NCBI GenBank assembly: GCA_024761205.1
Contig: JAMASS010000007.1
Location: forward strand, 1-64,000
From: Limisphaerales bacterium
GTDB lineage: Bacteria > Verrucomicrobiota > Verrucomicrobiia > Limisphaerales > AAA164-E04
Length of the DNA: 64,000 nt
Direction of reading: 5' to 3'
Shown here: piece after piece, positions 27,003-37,019 of the stretch
Numbering within the stretch: position 1 is the stretch's first letter
Layout of the letters: each line of letters starts with the position of its first letter
Made by a program: the position numbers and the translations under genes
The notes under the pieces: generated by a model
What the model saw: the letters and a program-made list of their open reading frames with translations, nothing else
What the model was told of the DNA's origin: nothing
Databases searched by the model: none

Positions 27003-28154
27003 ATGAAGGTTGGTTCGAAGCATCGGGTCTGGGCGGAGATTGATCTGGAGGCGCTCGCTAACAATCTGCGATGGATTCGGTACGGAATGGGTGATGCCTT
27101 TGACGTGATAACCGTGGTCAAGGCCGATGCCTATGGGCATGGATTGCCTCAGATTGCCGGCTGTTTGATGCAGAGTGGGACTCATGCTTTGGGGGTTGCT
27201 AATTTAGATGAGGCTTCGGCCGTTCGTTCAGTCGGCAGCGGCTGGCCTATCCTGATGCTAGGTGCGTGCTTCGGAAAGGCAGAGTTCGAGGAATTGTGTC
27301 ATGACGATGTGATCGCGACGATCTCAAGCTCCAGCGAGGCAGACGAGCTTTCTGCTGTTGCCTGTAAGCGGGAAAAGGACGTCTTGGTTCATCTCAAGGT
27401 GGATACCGGAATGAGCCGATTAGGGGTGGCGCCTGAACGAAGCCTCTCATTGGCGCGGCAGATCGTGGAGTTACCGAGGCTGGAGCTCGAGGGGGTTTTC
27501 ACCCATCTTTCTGTGAGTGAAGACGAAGATGAATTTACCCATGAACAGCTCGGGCGATTTCGGCGTTGTATTTCACACTTGCGGGAGAATGGGCTGACCT
27601 TAAGAAAGGTCCATGTTATGAATAGTGGCGGGATCGCTTATGGGCCGGCACCCGTTGGAAACATGGTTCGACCGGGGCTGTTGGTTTATGGCATCGTGCC
27701 GCCTGGCCGGCGAAAGCCGGTGATTGATTGGCTAGGGCGCCTAAAGCCGGCGCTAAGTCTGAAGACGAGGGTGGGACTGGTGAAGAAAATCGGAACGGGA
27801 ACTTCTGTCAGCTATGGCCGAGTTTTTGTGAGTCCTGAGACTCGCAAAGTGGCGACGATTTGCGCTGGCTATGGAGATGGTATTTTACGATCAGGGAGCG
27901 GTTGCCTCGAGGTATTGATCAGGGGGCAGAGGTGTCGTGTTTTAGGAAATATCACTATGGATCAAACTATAGTTGATGTAAGCCGAGTTACTGACGCGCA
28001 GCGTGGCGATGAGGTTGTGATTATCGGTGAACAAGGTGGATCATTGATTACTGCATTAGAAGCCGCTGCCGCGTGTGAAACGATTCCGTGGGAGATATTA
28101 ACATCGATTACCCAGAGAGTTCCCCGGATTTACCAAGGGATGGCGGTTGCCTAA
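27003..28154 (+). CDS. alr: Alanine racemase
   Basis: The 383-residue PLP enzyme interconverts L- and D-alanine for peptidoglycan. The PLP lysine is K40 in VVKADAYGHG. Other family landmarks are VDTGMSRLGV, the MNSGGIAYG region, VRPGLLVYGIVP, the catalytic Tyr in SVSYGRVF, AGYGDGILR and MDQTIVDVSRV. It starts at ATG 27003 after AGGAA and closes the thiL-tsaE-tsaB-alr cluster. Directly after it, gene decay begins and lasts for about 12.8 kb. Confidence 0.95.
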   Translation: MKVGSKHRVWAEIDLEALANNLRWIRYGMGDAFDVITVVKADAYGHGLPQIAGCLMQSGTHALGVANLDEASAVRSVGSGWPILMLGACFGKAEFEELCHDDVIATISSSSEADELSAVACKREKDVLVHLKVDTGMSRLGVAPERSLSLARQIVELPRLELEGVFTHLSVSEDEDEFTHEQLGRFRRCISHLRENGLTLRKVHVMNSGGIAYGPAPVGNMVRPGLLVYGIVPPGRRKPVIDWLGRLKPALSLKTRVGLVKKIGTGTSVSYGRVFVSPETRKVATICAGYGDGILRSGSGCLEVLIRGQRCRVLGNITMDQTIVDVSRVTDAQRGDEVVIIGEQGGSLITALEAAAACETIPWEILTSITQRVPRIYQGMAVA

Positions 28155-28540
28155 ACATCGGGTTATTGGCTGTCCGCTATGAGGATCGCTAGCCGGCAAA
28201 CCGAAAGTGCGAACGAGTGTGAAAATACTTCCGCTGAGGTGCTGGGATCCGATCTGTATCTCGCAAAAAACCACTCCTTACCGGCGCGCTGTTGTATGAT
28301 TCAAGGCAAATCGTGACACGCTTGTCGCTTGTAATTTTGTCCCGCCTTTACGAGGCGTCTGCTCAATGAGCAAGTCGGCGTTTCGCTATCGGGTGAAACA
28401 AGATATCAATACCATCGGAGTCTGATTCAACGGGGGCGCCTGCGAGGCCTGGGAGAAGCTACTCAGTCCGCATTCCTCTTGCGAGAGAACGCCACGAATC
28501 AGTTTCCAACGCAAGCGGATTGCGTGCGCCCCTCGGGAGC
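28155..28540. other. Decayed DNA upstream of an IS1595-like remnant
   Basis: No intact gene. The right half probably held the zinc-ribbon N-terminus of the transposase that follows, but the frames are too damaged to show it. No inverted repeat end could be fixed by eye. Confidence 0.35.
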
Positions 28541-28546
28541 AGCCCG

Positions 28547-29170
28547 GTGGGGGAGGGGCTTTCATCACAGTCAATCCGCCGTTGCATCAGTGGTTTTTGG
28601 CCGTCTCGCTCATCTTGAGCGGCAAGAAGGGCTTGCAGTTAGCCCGATTTGAAGGTGAATAAAAACGCCGCCGGGCGTCTCTCGATGCAGATACACCAAG
28701 CGATGCACCCCAAACGGATCATCGGCGGTTGCGTTCCGGGACCGTGGAGATGGATGAGACCTATCTCGGCGACAAGCCCAAGGAAAGGCCACCACCACCG
28801 GGGCGGCCGAACGAACGGGGAGAGGGTGCCGCTGATAAAACACCGGTGATCGGCCGGCGGCCGAGGACAAGCTCAAGGGAAGGCTTCTCCGTGCTGTTGG
28901 GCGTGAATGAGTGGACAAGGCCCATTTGATGACCGATGAATACAAGGTGGTAAAGCGGCCTGCGCCGTGATGGGAGGTTACACCAACGGCATCGTTTGTG
29001 AACGCCTTGCGCCCGGCGTGCGGAAGGAATTGCGAGAGAAGAATCTGAGTTCAAGTAAGCGGCCGGCGCAGGCACAAACATCATCCATGCTTCACACCGG
29101 AGACGTGGAGCATCTCAAGCTCAAGGAAGGGTTTATCGGCGTCATTGCCCGGATGAGAGCCGCTGGCTAA
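28547..29170 (+). pseudogene. IS1595/ISXO2-type transposase remnant (copy 1)
   Basis: Several frames together spell an IS1595-family transposase. HQWFLAVSLILSGKKGLQLA at about 28583-28640 matches the family's segment before the helix-turn-helix. The catalytic-core opening VEMDETYLGDKPKERPPPPG follows at about 28745, then KTPVIG. The later His/Asn motif and the C-terminus are unreadable, apart from a tail around 28967-29170. Frameshifts and stops separate the pieces, so it is dead. The intact element would encode a DDE-type transposase with short inverted repeats, which I could not locate. Confidence 0.7.
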
Positions 29171-29497
29171 CTGAGAACAGTTTCCGCCACCCTCTTGGGC
29201 GGCCCTATCCTAAACCAACGGAAACACCCCGTCCGTCTTTCCCTGACCTTGAAGATTGTTCTCGTCCGCTGACGCTTATGAACAACCAAAATAGCCAACA
29301 CCTTAACCTATAAAATCCCGTTATGATAAAGATTTTCGTCCAGATGAACCGCCACATCCGACGTGTTATAAAGCGTCTTCTCGCTTTCGTATTGGGCGGT
29401 GTTTCCTCGGAGAGGGATGTCCCTTGAGGATTGGCATAAACGCCACTAAAGTGTCCCTCAGTTCTCTGATTTCCTCAAAGGCATAGGAATTATTCGG
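29171..29497. other. Intergenic/decayed stretch
   Basis: Nothing recognisable on either strand. Confidence 0.4.
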
Positions 29498-29840
29498 CTA
29501 GAAATCAAAGATGTATAAACTGGCATCGCTGTTTGGAGCGGTCAGCCGTGGCAAATGAGCCAACGCTTTGGCACCGTCGATATTCGATCAATTCCGACCA
29601 TGCCCATGTACGGCGGGTGAGCCCGATAGTTCTCTGTGTTCATGAAATAGACTTGGGCATCCCTCGTCCCCAACTTTTCGATGATGAATTTAACGAACTC
29701 AAGATTAGCGAGATAGGCATCCCGCATGGCATCGAGCCCCTGATAGGAAAGCCTTTCGAAAGTCTCTCGATCGGGAATCCTCGCCACTCCCAGACTGAAC
29801 TTGAGATCTTCTGGTTCAATGTGCTCTCCCGTTGCCTCCC
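29498..29840 (-). pseudogene. C-terminal remnant of an unidentified protein
   Basis: A minus-strand frame reads RIPDRETFERLSYQGLDAM, then DAYLANLEFVKFIIEKLGT, VYFMNTENYRAHPPYMGMVG and, after a frameshift, ALAHLPRLTAPNSDASLYIF with a proper stop at 29498. The composition is clearly protein-like and the end looks authentic, but the upstream part is broken. It lies just downstream of the decayed epimerase on the same strand, so both probably belonged to one sugar-related gene cluster. I cannot name the family. Confidence 0.5.
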
Positions 29841-30049
29841 CTCAAAAGCCACCGTGTCCTCCTTCGCATTGGCCTAGCAAAGAATCATCGAGAATCAAAA
29901 AAAGCAGACAGCGGCTCATCAAATTCGACCTTTATCTGCCGCTCGGCGGTAACATTGAGTCAATTGTTCGGGCACCAACGTCCAGATAGGTCTGCCATGC
30001 GCAAATCAAAGCTCTTGGCCCAAAAACTAATGCTGAGTGGCCGAGCGAC

Positions 30050-30890
30050 CACCCAAAGGCTTCAACACAGATGAAAGAAACTCTTTCACATATTTCCTTT
30101 CAGCGGAACGGATATCCTCCCGTCCCGATGTAAGTAACCAAACCACTCACCATATTCTAATCGACAAGAGTGACCGAACCCTCCATACACAAACCAAGTT
30201 GAACCTCCGTGCGGCCCGCTTCTTGCCCGTCAATCAGCAGGCTATTGAGTTGCGATCATGGCCTCGTTATGAGGCCATCAAAACTTCATATCATGCCAGT
30301 AATCCTCACCGGTTTTCCATCGACATCACGGAAGTAGAACAGACCGCCTTATTCCGCATCCTAACCACAGTCCCATATCCGATCCGACATGCGCACGCCT
30401 AGCTGAATCATCTCGGCGTCCTCCGAAGGCGACCTTCCTTTATATAAATCACGAGGCTTCAATAGCGTGGCTGAGATTTAGTAACCGCCCATCAAAGTGA
30501 TCGATGATTTCGCCATCACTGCCTACCGACTTCATTACAACCTGCCAACCCTCCTTCACAAAGAGCAAGCGAATCTCATTGATACAGCGGCCGACCCAAT
30601 TCTCAAACACCACATCCTCGCCCAGATTCTTCCGAAGCTCCTGAGCGGATACCAAGGCGATCAGGTAGGTCCCAGCCCAATCATCGGTCGGGTATCTATA
30701 TATTTTGGGGACATCAAACTTAGGGTCCAATGCCACCGAGTAAACGATTTAAAAAGAAGGGAATTATATACATAGTTTGGCGTGCCGTCTTGAATTTACT
30801 GCTACTTCGGACATGGCATGAGCAGAGTCCACCGGCGTAAAGCACCGGGAAAAGGGATGCCGCCGACAGTGTCACAGTCATCGAGCTGAT
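30050..30890 (-). pseudogene. Decayed N-acylglucosamine 2-epimerase (AGE family)
   Basis: The longest piece (30736-30449) ends with VGSDGEIIDHFDGRLLNLSH and AIEAS, matching the AGE motif where NPGH is normal; here it has become NLSH. Further fragments follow downstream in other frames: FYFRDVDGKPV, WPHNEA and EWFGYLHRDGRISVPLKGN, in the order expected for the family. Upstream, a shifted frame gives an arginine-rich stretch like the usual LRKRRY. AGE enzymes epimerise N-acetylglucosamine/N-acetylmannosamine or related sugars. Multiple stops and frameshifts make it a clear pseudogene of a cytoplasmic sugar enzyme. Confidence 0.8.
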
Positions 30891-30984
30891 GAATATGTCC
30901 ACCCACTTGAGACAGCGGCCGCCAAGTGTGTTTGAAGCACAAGTATAGGCCAAAAGACCGCCTGTTTCATGCTCCATCGCCTGC

Positions 30985-31460
30985 GTCAAGCTTAGGCCGT
31001 GCGAAGGCAAGGACGCCCCGTTCTCCGACCCGGGCTGAGGCGGATGAAACTTACTTCAGCGGGAAACATGCCAACATGAGCAACGCTCGCCGAAGGCTGC
31101 TTAAGGGCGCCGGATGCGGGCACCGTGAGTAAAAGCGGGAGGGGGGCGGCATGAAAGTTTTGCACTCGGTTAGGAACCCGGAACCGCCAAGGGCGGGCGC
31201 CGTGGGCAAGAGGGCGGCGGGGTGCACGGACGAGGCAGCGGCTTATGCAGGATTCGCCCATGAGGAGATCAATCACTCTGAATACGTGTGCGGCACGGTG
31301 CACCCGAACGGCGTGGAATTCTTCTGGCTCATGCTGAAACGGGCGGGTCGAGACGTTCATCTGCGGGCCTTGCCGAGGTTGGCGTCATCGTCTTCGTTGA
31401 TGAGGCGAGGGATCACCAACGCATCCTCAGAGGAATGCGCCGAGAGCGGTTATCCTTGAG
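30985..31460 (+). pseudogene. IS1595/ISXO2-type transposase remnant (copy 2)
   Basis: Fragments in family order are visible: TRAEADETYFSGKHANMSNA at about 31029-31088, then after a gap CTDEAAAYAGFAHEEINHSE and YVCGTVHPNGVEFFWLMLKR at about 31226-31343. These match the DDE core, the TDE...Y...H segment and the HTNxIESFWSxLKR motif of IS1595 elements. Asn is kept but the usual HTN is HPN. Stops and frameshifts interrupt it, so it is inactive. Copy 1 preserves a different part of the family protein. Confidence 0.75.
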
Positions 31461-31925
31461 AAATTCCTCGCCGCCGGGCTTCAGCCTTGGACGTTGTCCT
31501 TCGGGTTTCATCGGCTGCCGGCTCGGGGCTTGGTCTGGAGTGCATGAGACAAAGCGGCCATCCTTGATGGGACCTTGCATCAATCATGCTGTGTGCGCAC
31601 TTAAACCCGGGCGTGCCGGAAGAACTGCGCTGCCGCAATCCTAGTGATGCCGGACACTGTGAATCAGCCCGTGGATCCGCTCGCAGTCCTCCACGGAAGA
31701 ATTGCGCTGCCGCAATCTAGTGATGCCGGAGATTGGTCGCCCGAGATTGAAGGGGCATTTTGACCTTCCGCCGGCGGCATTGATGCGAGCAGCCATCCGA
31801 TTTTGGGGACCTTTCTTTCCGGCGTCGGCTTGATCGGGCCTTGCCAGAGCTCTAATGGAACGATCCCGCTTGCTGTTGGACGATTACCCCGCCCCCCGAG
31901 GCGCCAGCGAGAGACCGAGTGGACA
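31461..31925. other. Decayed stretch containing the direct repeat pair
   Basis: Apart from the repeat pair there is no recognisable gene. Short frames on both strands are of low quality. Confidence 0.35.
31619..31730. repeat. Direct repeat pair of about 35 bp
   Basis: The unit GAAGAACTGCGCTGCCGCAA followed by TCCTAGTGATGCCGGA (31619-31654) recurs at 31696-31730 with one substitution and one missing base. The 77-base period and the position just after a transposase relic suggest a duplicated end or a short tandem array remnant. Confidence 0.75.
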
Positions 31926-31929
31926 ATGC

Positions 31930-33180
31930 CCTCTATCCTGCAAAGATTTTTGCCGCTAAATCAAGTGTATAATCCGCAAAAAGTTAAGCGCGCCATCTGG
32001 TCCCATGACCACCATCTTTGCTCAGGACTCTGCCAATCAACGAATGGAGGGACCGGAGGACTCCTTGGGGCTTTGGCCTGGTTTTGATGAGAACCTAACC
32101 CAGTGGAAGTATCGGTTGGTTGGATTCTATCCTGGGTGGCGGATGGATATGGAATGGTTTCGCCACAACTGTGCGTTCAACACGCTCTGGGTGCCGGGCC
32201 CTGTGTTTTCTATTCGTGAGACGAGAGTGTGGATTTGAGCTGGTACCGGGGAGGTGCCTGTCAACTCACCAGATTTTTAGCCAGATCGAATGGCTGAACC
32301 ATCCGAAAACTGGCTCGATACTCTATGAAGAGACTCAGAATTTACCGAACCTTTGTCGTAGTGATGTCGCTTTGCTCGCCTGGCGGTGTGAATACAGACG
32401 TGGCAATCACCGATAATCTGGTGGGCCCCTGAGGTTTGATCAAACATTGGAGGACGCTTCCGGCCGGGGCAATCACGGGAGTGCTATGGGAGATGTTGCT
32501 TTTGTCGGTGGCGTTGTGGGCTCTCACGGTGTTTTGGTTTCGTCGAACAAGGATAGCTCTTCATTTGACTTTGTGACTTTGGGTGCGCTTCAACGATTGG
32601 GAAGGCGATCCGCCATTGATTTCCGACAAGGATTGTCAGTGAACCTGCGGAATTCAAGTCGACGCCTCATTACCGCCGGTGATTCAGTCTTGACTGTTGG
32701 CGCAGACGAGAGTGGTCGGTGGCGAGGTCCGTCTGACGGGCGATGCGATCGGTGTGGCTCCCCCGCTAATAACGTTTCAGTGGTTGAAGGATGAGAGCCT
32801 CATCAGTGGCGCGCCCGAAGGTGAATTTGAAATTGGTTTGGCTCGGGAGTCGGACACTGGCAGCTATTCAGTCCGAGTGACCGCCGGTAAGGGGTTGTCG
32901 ATAACCAGCGAAATCGCTTTGGTTGAGATTGCGGGTAACATTCAACAAGATTTGGTGGTTCACCTGACTTTGGATGAGAGTGTCATCGACAGTGGGGCCT
33001 TGCGGTTTTCATAGACGGCTTCCGAGTCCAACTATATCACCCTAGGTCGCCCCGGCGATTTGAATCTCTCTGTTGACGCCGATTTTTCTCTTTCGTTCTA
33101 GGTGAAGTTTAGCGAATGGGCCTTGGATCCGGTCTTGATTGCCAACAAGAAAGCCCGTATAGGTCCCGTGACGGGTTGAT
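31930..33180 (+). pseudogene. Decayed secreted protein with Ig-like and LamG domains
   Basis: Pieces in several frames indicate one large extracytoplasmic protein. About 32005-32237 gives NLTQWKYRLVGFYPGWRMDM with MEWFRHNCAFNTLW. About 32460-32570 gives a LamG-like start (GVLVSSNKDSSSFDFVTLG). An Ig-like domain at about 32697-32940 has PPLITFQWLKDESLISG and SDTGSYSVRVTAG. A second LamG follows (QQDLVVHLTLDESVIDSG, then YITLGRPGDLNLSVDADFSL) with an in-frame stop near 33100. Such proteins bind or process polysaccharides at the surface in PVC bacteria. Many stops and frameshifts rule out function. Confidence 0.65.
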
Positions 33181-33318
33181 CTTTAGGTTGTTGGGTGGTT
33201 TTTTTTGATGTTTGGTGTTGCTGGGTTTGTTTTGGGAGCAGTCAACTGAAGGCCGATTGGTTAATGTGTTATCGGGTGTAATTCTCTTGGCTGTCGGCGG
33301 TGCTGGTTTGGTTTTAGG

Positions 33319-33960
33319 GTGATGGCAGGGGACGGAATCAAAAGGTTAGTCGGTGGAGATCCGATAGCTCGCATCGACCCTTTCGCGGTCTCAAGCAGAG
33401 AAAGCGCTGAATCGTTTAGCTTGTGGTGCGCGGTATTCTTGGCGGCGTTGAAACTCTCGAAATGGAGGTGCCGCTGGATGGAGAGCGTTTACCTTCCTTG
33501 CCGTCAGGCATTGTTGGGTAGGGAGAATAGCGGAAGGGGTGGTTTCATCTTGGGTTATTCGAAGCAGGTGCAACGCGTGGTCGAGCCGATGACTGAGGCA
33601 TCACCACCTTTGGAGAAGCTGTGGTTCAGCTACGATCTGAGCGATGATGAAACGTTGGAGATCGCTAGAAGGGCGTTGGTGGAGTAGCTGGCTCAATCAA
33701 ATGATTTCATGGCAGGGTGATTCTTCCGAGCTCGTGGTGGAAGAGCTGTTCATGTATCCCTATTGGCCCAATACACCAGGGGGAAGCGAAAGAAGATCTC
33801 GCTGGAAATGATCGATGGTTTGACGGGGGGGTTGGCGAAAATTCTGGTTCGGCATGGATTCCTTGAGCCGTTAAAAGCGGGCTTTGATTCGTGACGATCC
33901 CTACCGTTTTTGTTCTTTGCCCTATGATTTTCATGCCGCTCCCTGCTAGCGTTGAACGCC
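33319..33960 (+). pseudogene. Unidentified decayed gene
   Basis: A 122-codon frame at 33319-33687 ends with PPLEKLWFSYDLSDDETLEI, and shifted frames continue with KRKKISLEMIDGLTGGLAKI and LVRHGFLEPLKAGFD. This looks like the C-terminal part of a real protein broken by frameshifts. No family is recognised. Confidence 0.35.
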
Positions 33961-34114
33961 CCGATTAGCCGAGCCGTCCCACGCTAGCCGCGGACAGAGG
34001 AAACTAGGACTTCATTGGGCGTGCTATGGCTCAAGGGGGGGGGTGCCGCGAATTGTTGAGCTCCACCCCTGCGGGCTCAATTCGCATCTTGAGCGATCCA
34101 GTCGCGCAGCTATG

Positions 34115-34516
34115 GAAACTCCCTACGGGTAATTATTCCGCTTAACCAATGGTGGCATCTCCATATTTTTGATTCGCCCCGAAGGGTAGAGCAATAGCGG
34201 GCTCTCGTTCAGTTGTCCGGCGACAATTGCTGGTGATCCACTTTTCACCCCTTTGCATGAGCGTGGCCCGGCTGGTCGAGTGAAATCTCGCTTTAGGCCT
34301 TTTCCTTCTGCGGCACCGAACACAGGACTGCTTGAGAAGCGGTTTGATGTTGCGGTCGCTTCGATTCGTTGCCTTCACAAGGCTTGTCTGCGGAGCCGAA
34401 TCGGAGATCGCTTGAGGGGTGGCGAGGAGCATGTCCATCGTCGCCCGCGACGCCCCTGCAATCGATATCCACTGATTGCGTCCGTGAGGGAATCGACTAT
34501 CGAAAAGCGGGTTCAT
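34115..34516 (-). pseudogene. Decayed Planctomycete-type cytochrome C (PSCyt1-like) domain
   Basis: Two minus-strand frames together give the domain: IKPLLKQSCVRC at the heme site, then SGSPAIVAGQLNESPLLLYP and IKNMEMPPL. The family pattern is a CxxCH heme site followed by a Gly-rich loop, an ...SPLL... segment and MPP with the second heme ligand. Here CxxCH has become CVRCR, so covalent heme binding should fail even without the frameshift. It lies downstream of the ankyrin-region pseudogene on the same strand and may have belonged to the same protein. Confidence 0.65.
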
Positions 34517-34619
34517 CGGCCCGGCCCGACGCTGAACAAACCAAGAGCCGTCGTCAAATTCGGTCTATAGCAAGTATTGGAGACCTTGTTGGCAGGCCCG
34601 GTGAGCGGTCGAAATCTCT

Positions 34620-35563
34620 CCATCTAGTCGGAGGCCACCAAGCGTCTGACCCGTTGCTCAAGCGTTGCTGGGTAGGCCGGGGAGCTGTGGCTAGCCACCG
34701 GTTTTGTTCTGTAGGCCAAGATCGTTGCGGTGATGGCTTGCTGTTCAATTTGAGGTTTCCCCGGTCCACTTGAGGTTGAGGAGGCGGGAAACGTGTGCTC
34801 CTGAAGCGTCACCGTCTTGGCGTCCCGAAGCCACTGCCCAACCGAACAGCCGTTCCGTGAAGATAAACCGATTCTCCATCTGATGCGACGGTAGTCCGAG
34901 TAGCTCACCAAGTGAATCAGGGCATTGGTTCCCAGCCCGGTTGGGAACAAGGGATCGATACCTTGTTCGAGGAGTAGTGAGGCAACGTCGAGCTGGTCGG
35001 CAAGTGAAGTTCGATGGAGCGCATGGCCAGAAAAGGCATCCTTAAGATTGGGACCCGCTCCGTATTCCAATAAAAGCGCCACCATGTCTCGCCTGCTCTG
35101 TTCGGAGCGATGGAGAGGAATTGGCGAAGGTAGCAGCCGAGGGAGGACTCGCTTGCGGAATTTCTTGCCAATGGAACCAGGATTGGTTGAGGCTGGTCGG
35201 CGAACCATCAACCCGCCGAGGAAAATACCATTGAGCAGCCAGTGAAGTTGTTGGTGGGTCAAGCGAATCTGAGTGAGGATGATAAACCAACCCAAACCGG
35301 CACTCCAGCGGAGACACCGAAAGACAGCGGTCTGAAGGTAGTCTGCCAAGAGAACCGTAAGCCCGGACCAGAGCATGGACCACACCGGGAGCACAAGTCG
35401 TAGGGTTATCAGATCTGCGTGATTGGGCCCAAAGCCGAATCAGCAGGCTATCCGTAATGATGAGAGCGCCACTTTGAATGGCGGTCGGTTTAACCAGTTC
35501 GCTAAAATCATAAAGCGCGGGGGCACTGGCGAACGGAATGATGACTGCTATCGCAGTCATCAT
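34620..35563 (-). pseudogene. Decayed ankyrin-repeat membrane protein
   Basis: The clearest part reads ALLLEYGAGPNLKDAFSGHA and DQLDVASLLLEQGIDPLFPT with TNALIHLVSYSD, consecutive ankyrin repeats at about 34880-35090. Upstream in another frame a hydrophobic region (VLPVWSMLWSGLTVLLADYL, WSAGLGWFIILTQIRL) suggests two or three membrane spans. Ankyrin repeats mediate protein binding. Frame changes between the two regions and in the tail show it is broken. With the adjoining cytochrome domain it may have formed one heme- and ankyrin-containing membrane protein. Confidence 0.6.
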
Positions 35564-35904
35564 TCCACGAAACGGCTTCGGCCGTGATTTTGGCGACTAA
35601 CGATGCAAGGATGTCGGTCGCAGATGATTCCCTGGTTGTAGCCGCTGATGTAAGTCGTGGCAGATTTCATGTCGTTGCGTTATTGTAAAAGTGAGCGGTT
35701 ATCCTTGCTGCTACCGATCAGTTTTGACCCGGCGGTTTAGAACTGGACCGCGCGATGTCGCTTCCCGAAAATGGTGGTGTACGGACCGCTTTCGCTATAC
35801 ATATCCGCTCGCGTGTTTGCGGGGCTAAGACAGTTGTTTTTGCGGTGTCTGCCTCGGCAAGTACGAGAGACTGGTGGAAGGATGTTGTTAGAGCGGGGCG
35901 CTAG

Positions 35905-36990
35905 TTGGTCCCTTGGCATCTCTTCTTCTGCTTCGCTGCGGGCCTCGTTGCCCAGCAATCCGACCTCGCATTCACCAAATATCAGCGGTGGTCAACGAAC
36001 GACGGTCTGCCCCAAAGCAGCATTCAGACGCTTCACCAGTCCCAGGATGGGTATCTTTGGATTGGAACCGAGGATGGGGCGGTTCGGTATGATGGATTTC
36101 AGTTTGTCAATCTGAGCGATCATGCCGATGCCGCATTGCTGCATGAGAAGGAGATCATTGGCATGGAAGAATCGGCGGAGGGTTGCTTTTTCACCCTTGC
36201 CTAGAGCGCAGTGGTCATTTTCAAAAATGGACATTTCTCCAAGCTTGATTTGCTGAGCGAGTTGGAGGGGGGGAGGACTTAAGGGCATTTTGTCCAGCCA
36301 GCAAAAGGTGGCTTCTACATCGCTGATGATTGGCGGCTGTACCATGTAAAAAAGGCTTCGTTGCCTCTCGAATGATCCGTCAAGACGGAGTTCCGTCAGC
36401 GCGGCGATCTTTTGGAGAAGGCAGAGGGCTTGATGCTTTATGCGACGCGACATACACCGGTCTTTATTGGGTTGATCCGGAGAAGCGAAGCTTGAACTTG
36501 CTTTACTCGGTTGAGAACGGGCCTAGATCAAACTTTGCCTCCAATCTTTTCGAAACCAGAACGGTCGGTTGTAAATTTCCGAGGTCAAGAATAAGTAGTG
36601 GGGGACATAACAATATTCAGAGGGGTGAGGATGTGCTTCATATGTTGACAGCAAGATCTCCGGAATCGATTTGCTGCCTTTGGTGGAGTCTGGCCAGTTG
36701 AGTTGCTTTCTGATTGATCGTGAGGGCTATCGCTGGATTGGGACACGTTGCAATGGATTTTTCCGGTTTGGTCCGCGGTTGAAGCACATCTATACCGCGG
36801 CGGATGGCTTGGGGAGCGGCTTTGTTCGATCGGTTTGTGTCGGAAAAGGGGGGCGTTTGTGATGGAGTTTGACGGCCCATTTTGAGGAGTATGCGTATCT
36901 ATGGAACGGGTACAACGCGACGATTAACTCGGTGTTAGAATTGAGGAGAGGTGAATTCTGGCTCGGAATGGAAAAGGGTGTGTTCAAACA
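35905..36990 (+). pseudogene. Decayed two-component regulator propeller (Reg_prop) sensor
   Basis: The start (LFFCFAAGLVAQQSDLAFT) resembles a signal peptide. It runs into a first propeller blade, WSTNDGLPQSSIQTLHQSQD then GYLWIGTEDGAVRYDGFQFV. A stop ends this frame at 36204. Further blades occur in other frames: REGYRWIGTRCNGFFRFGP at about 36720-36780 and YTAADGLGSGFVRSVCVG. These are the repeated periplasmic sensor blades of hybrid two-component regulators. Kinase and receiver domains are not seen, so the gene is both frameshifted and truncated. Confidence 0.7.
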
Positions 36991-37019
36991 GTGTGAGTCG
37001 GGTTTTCAACGAATCGATC

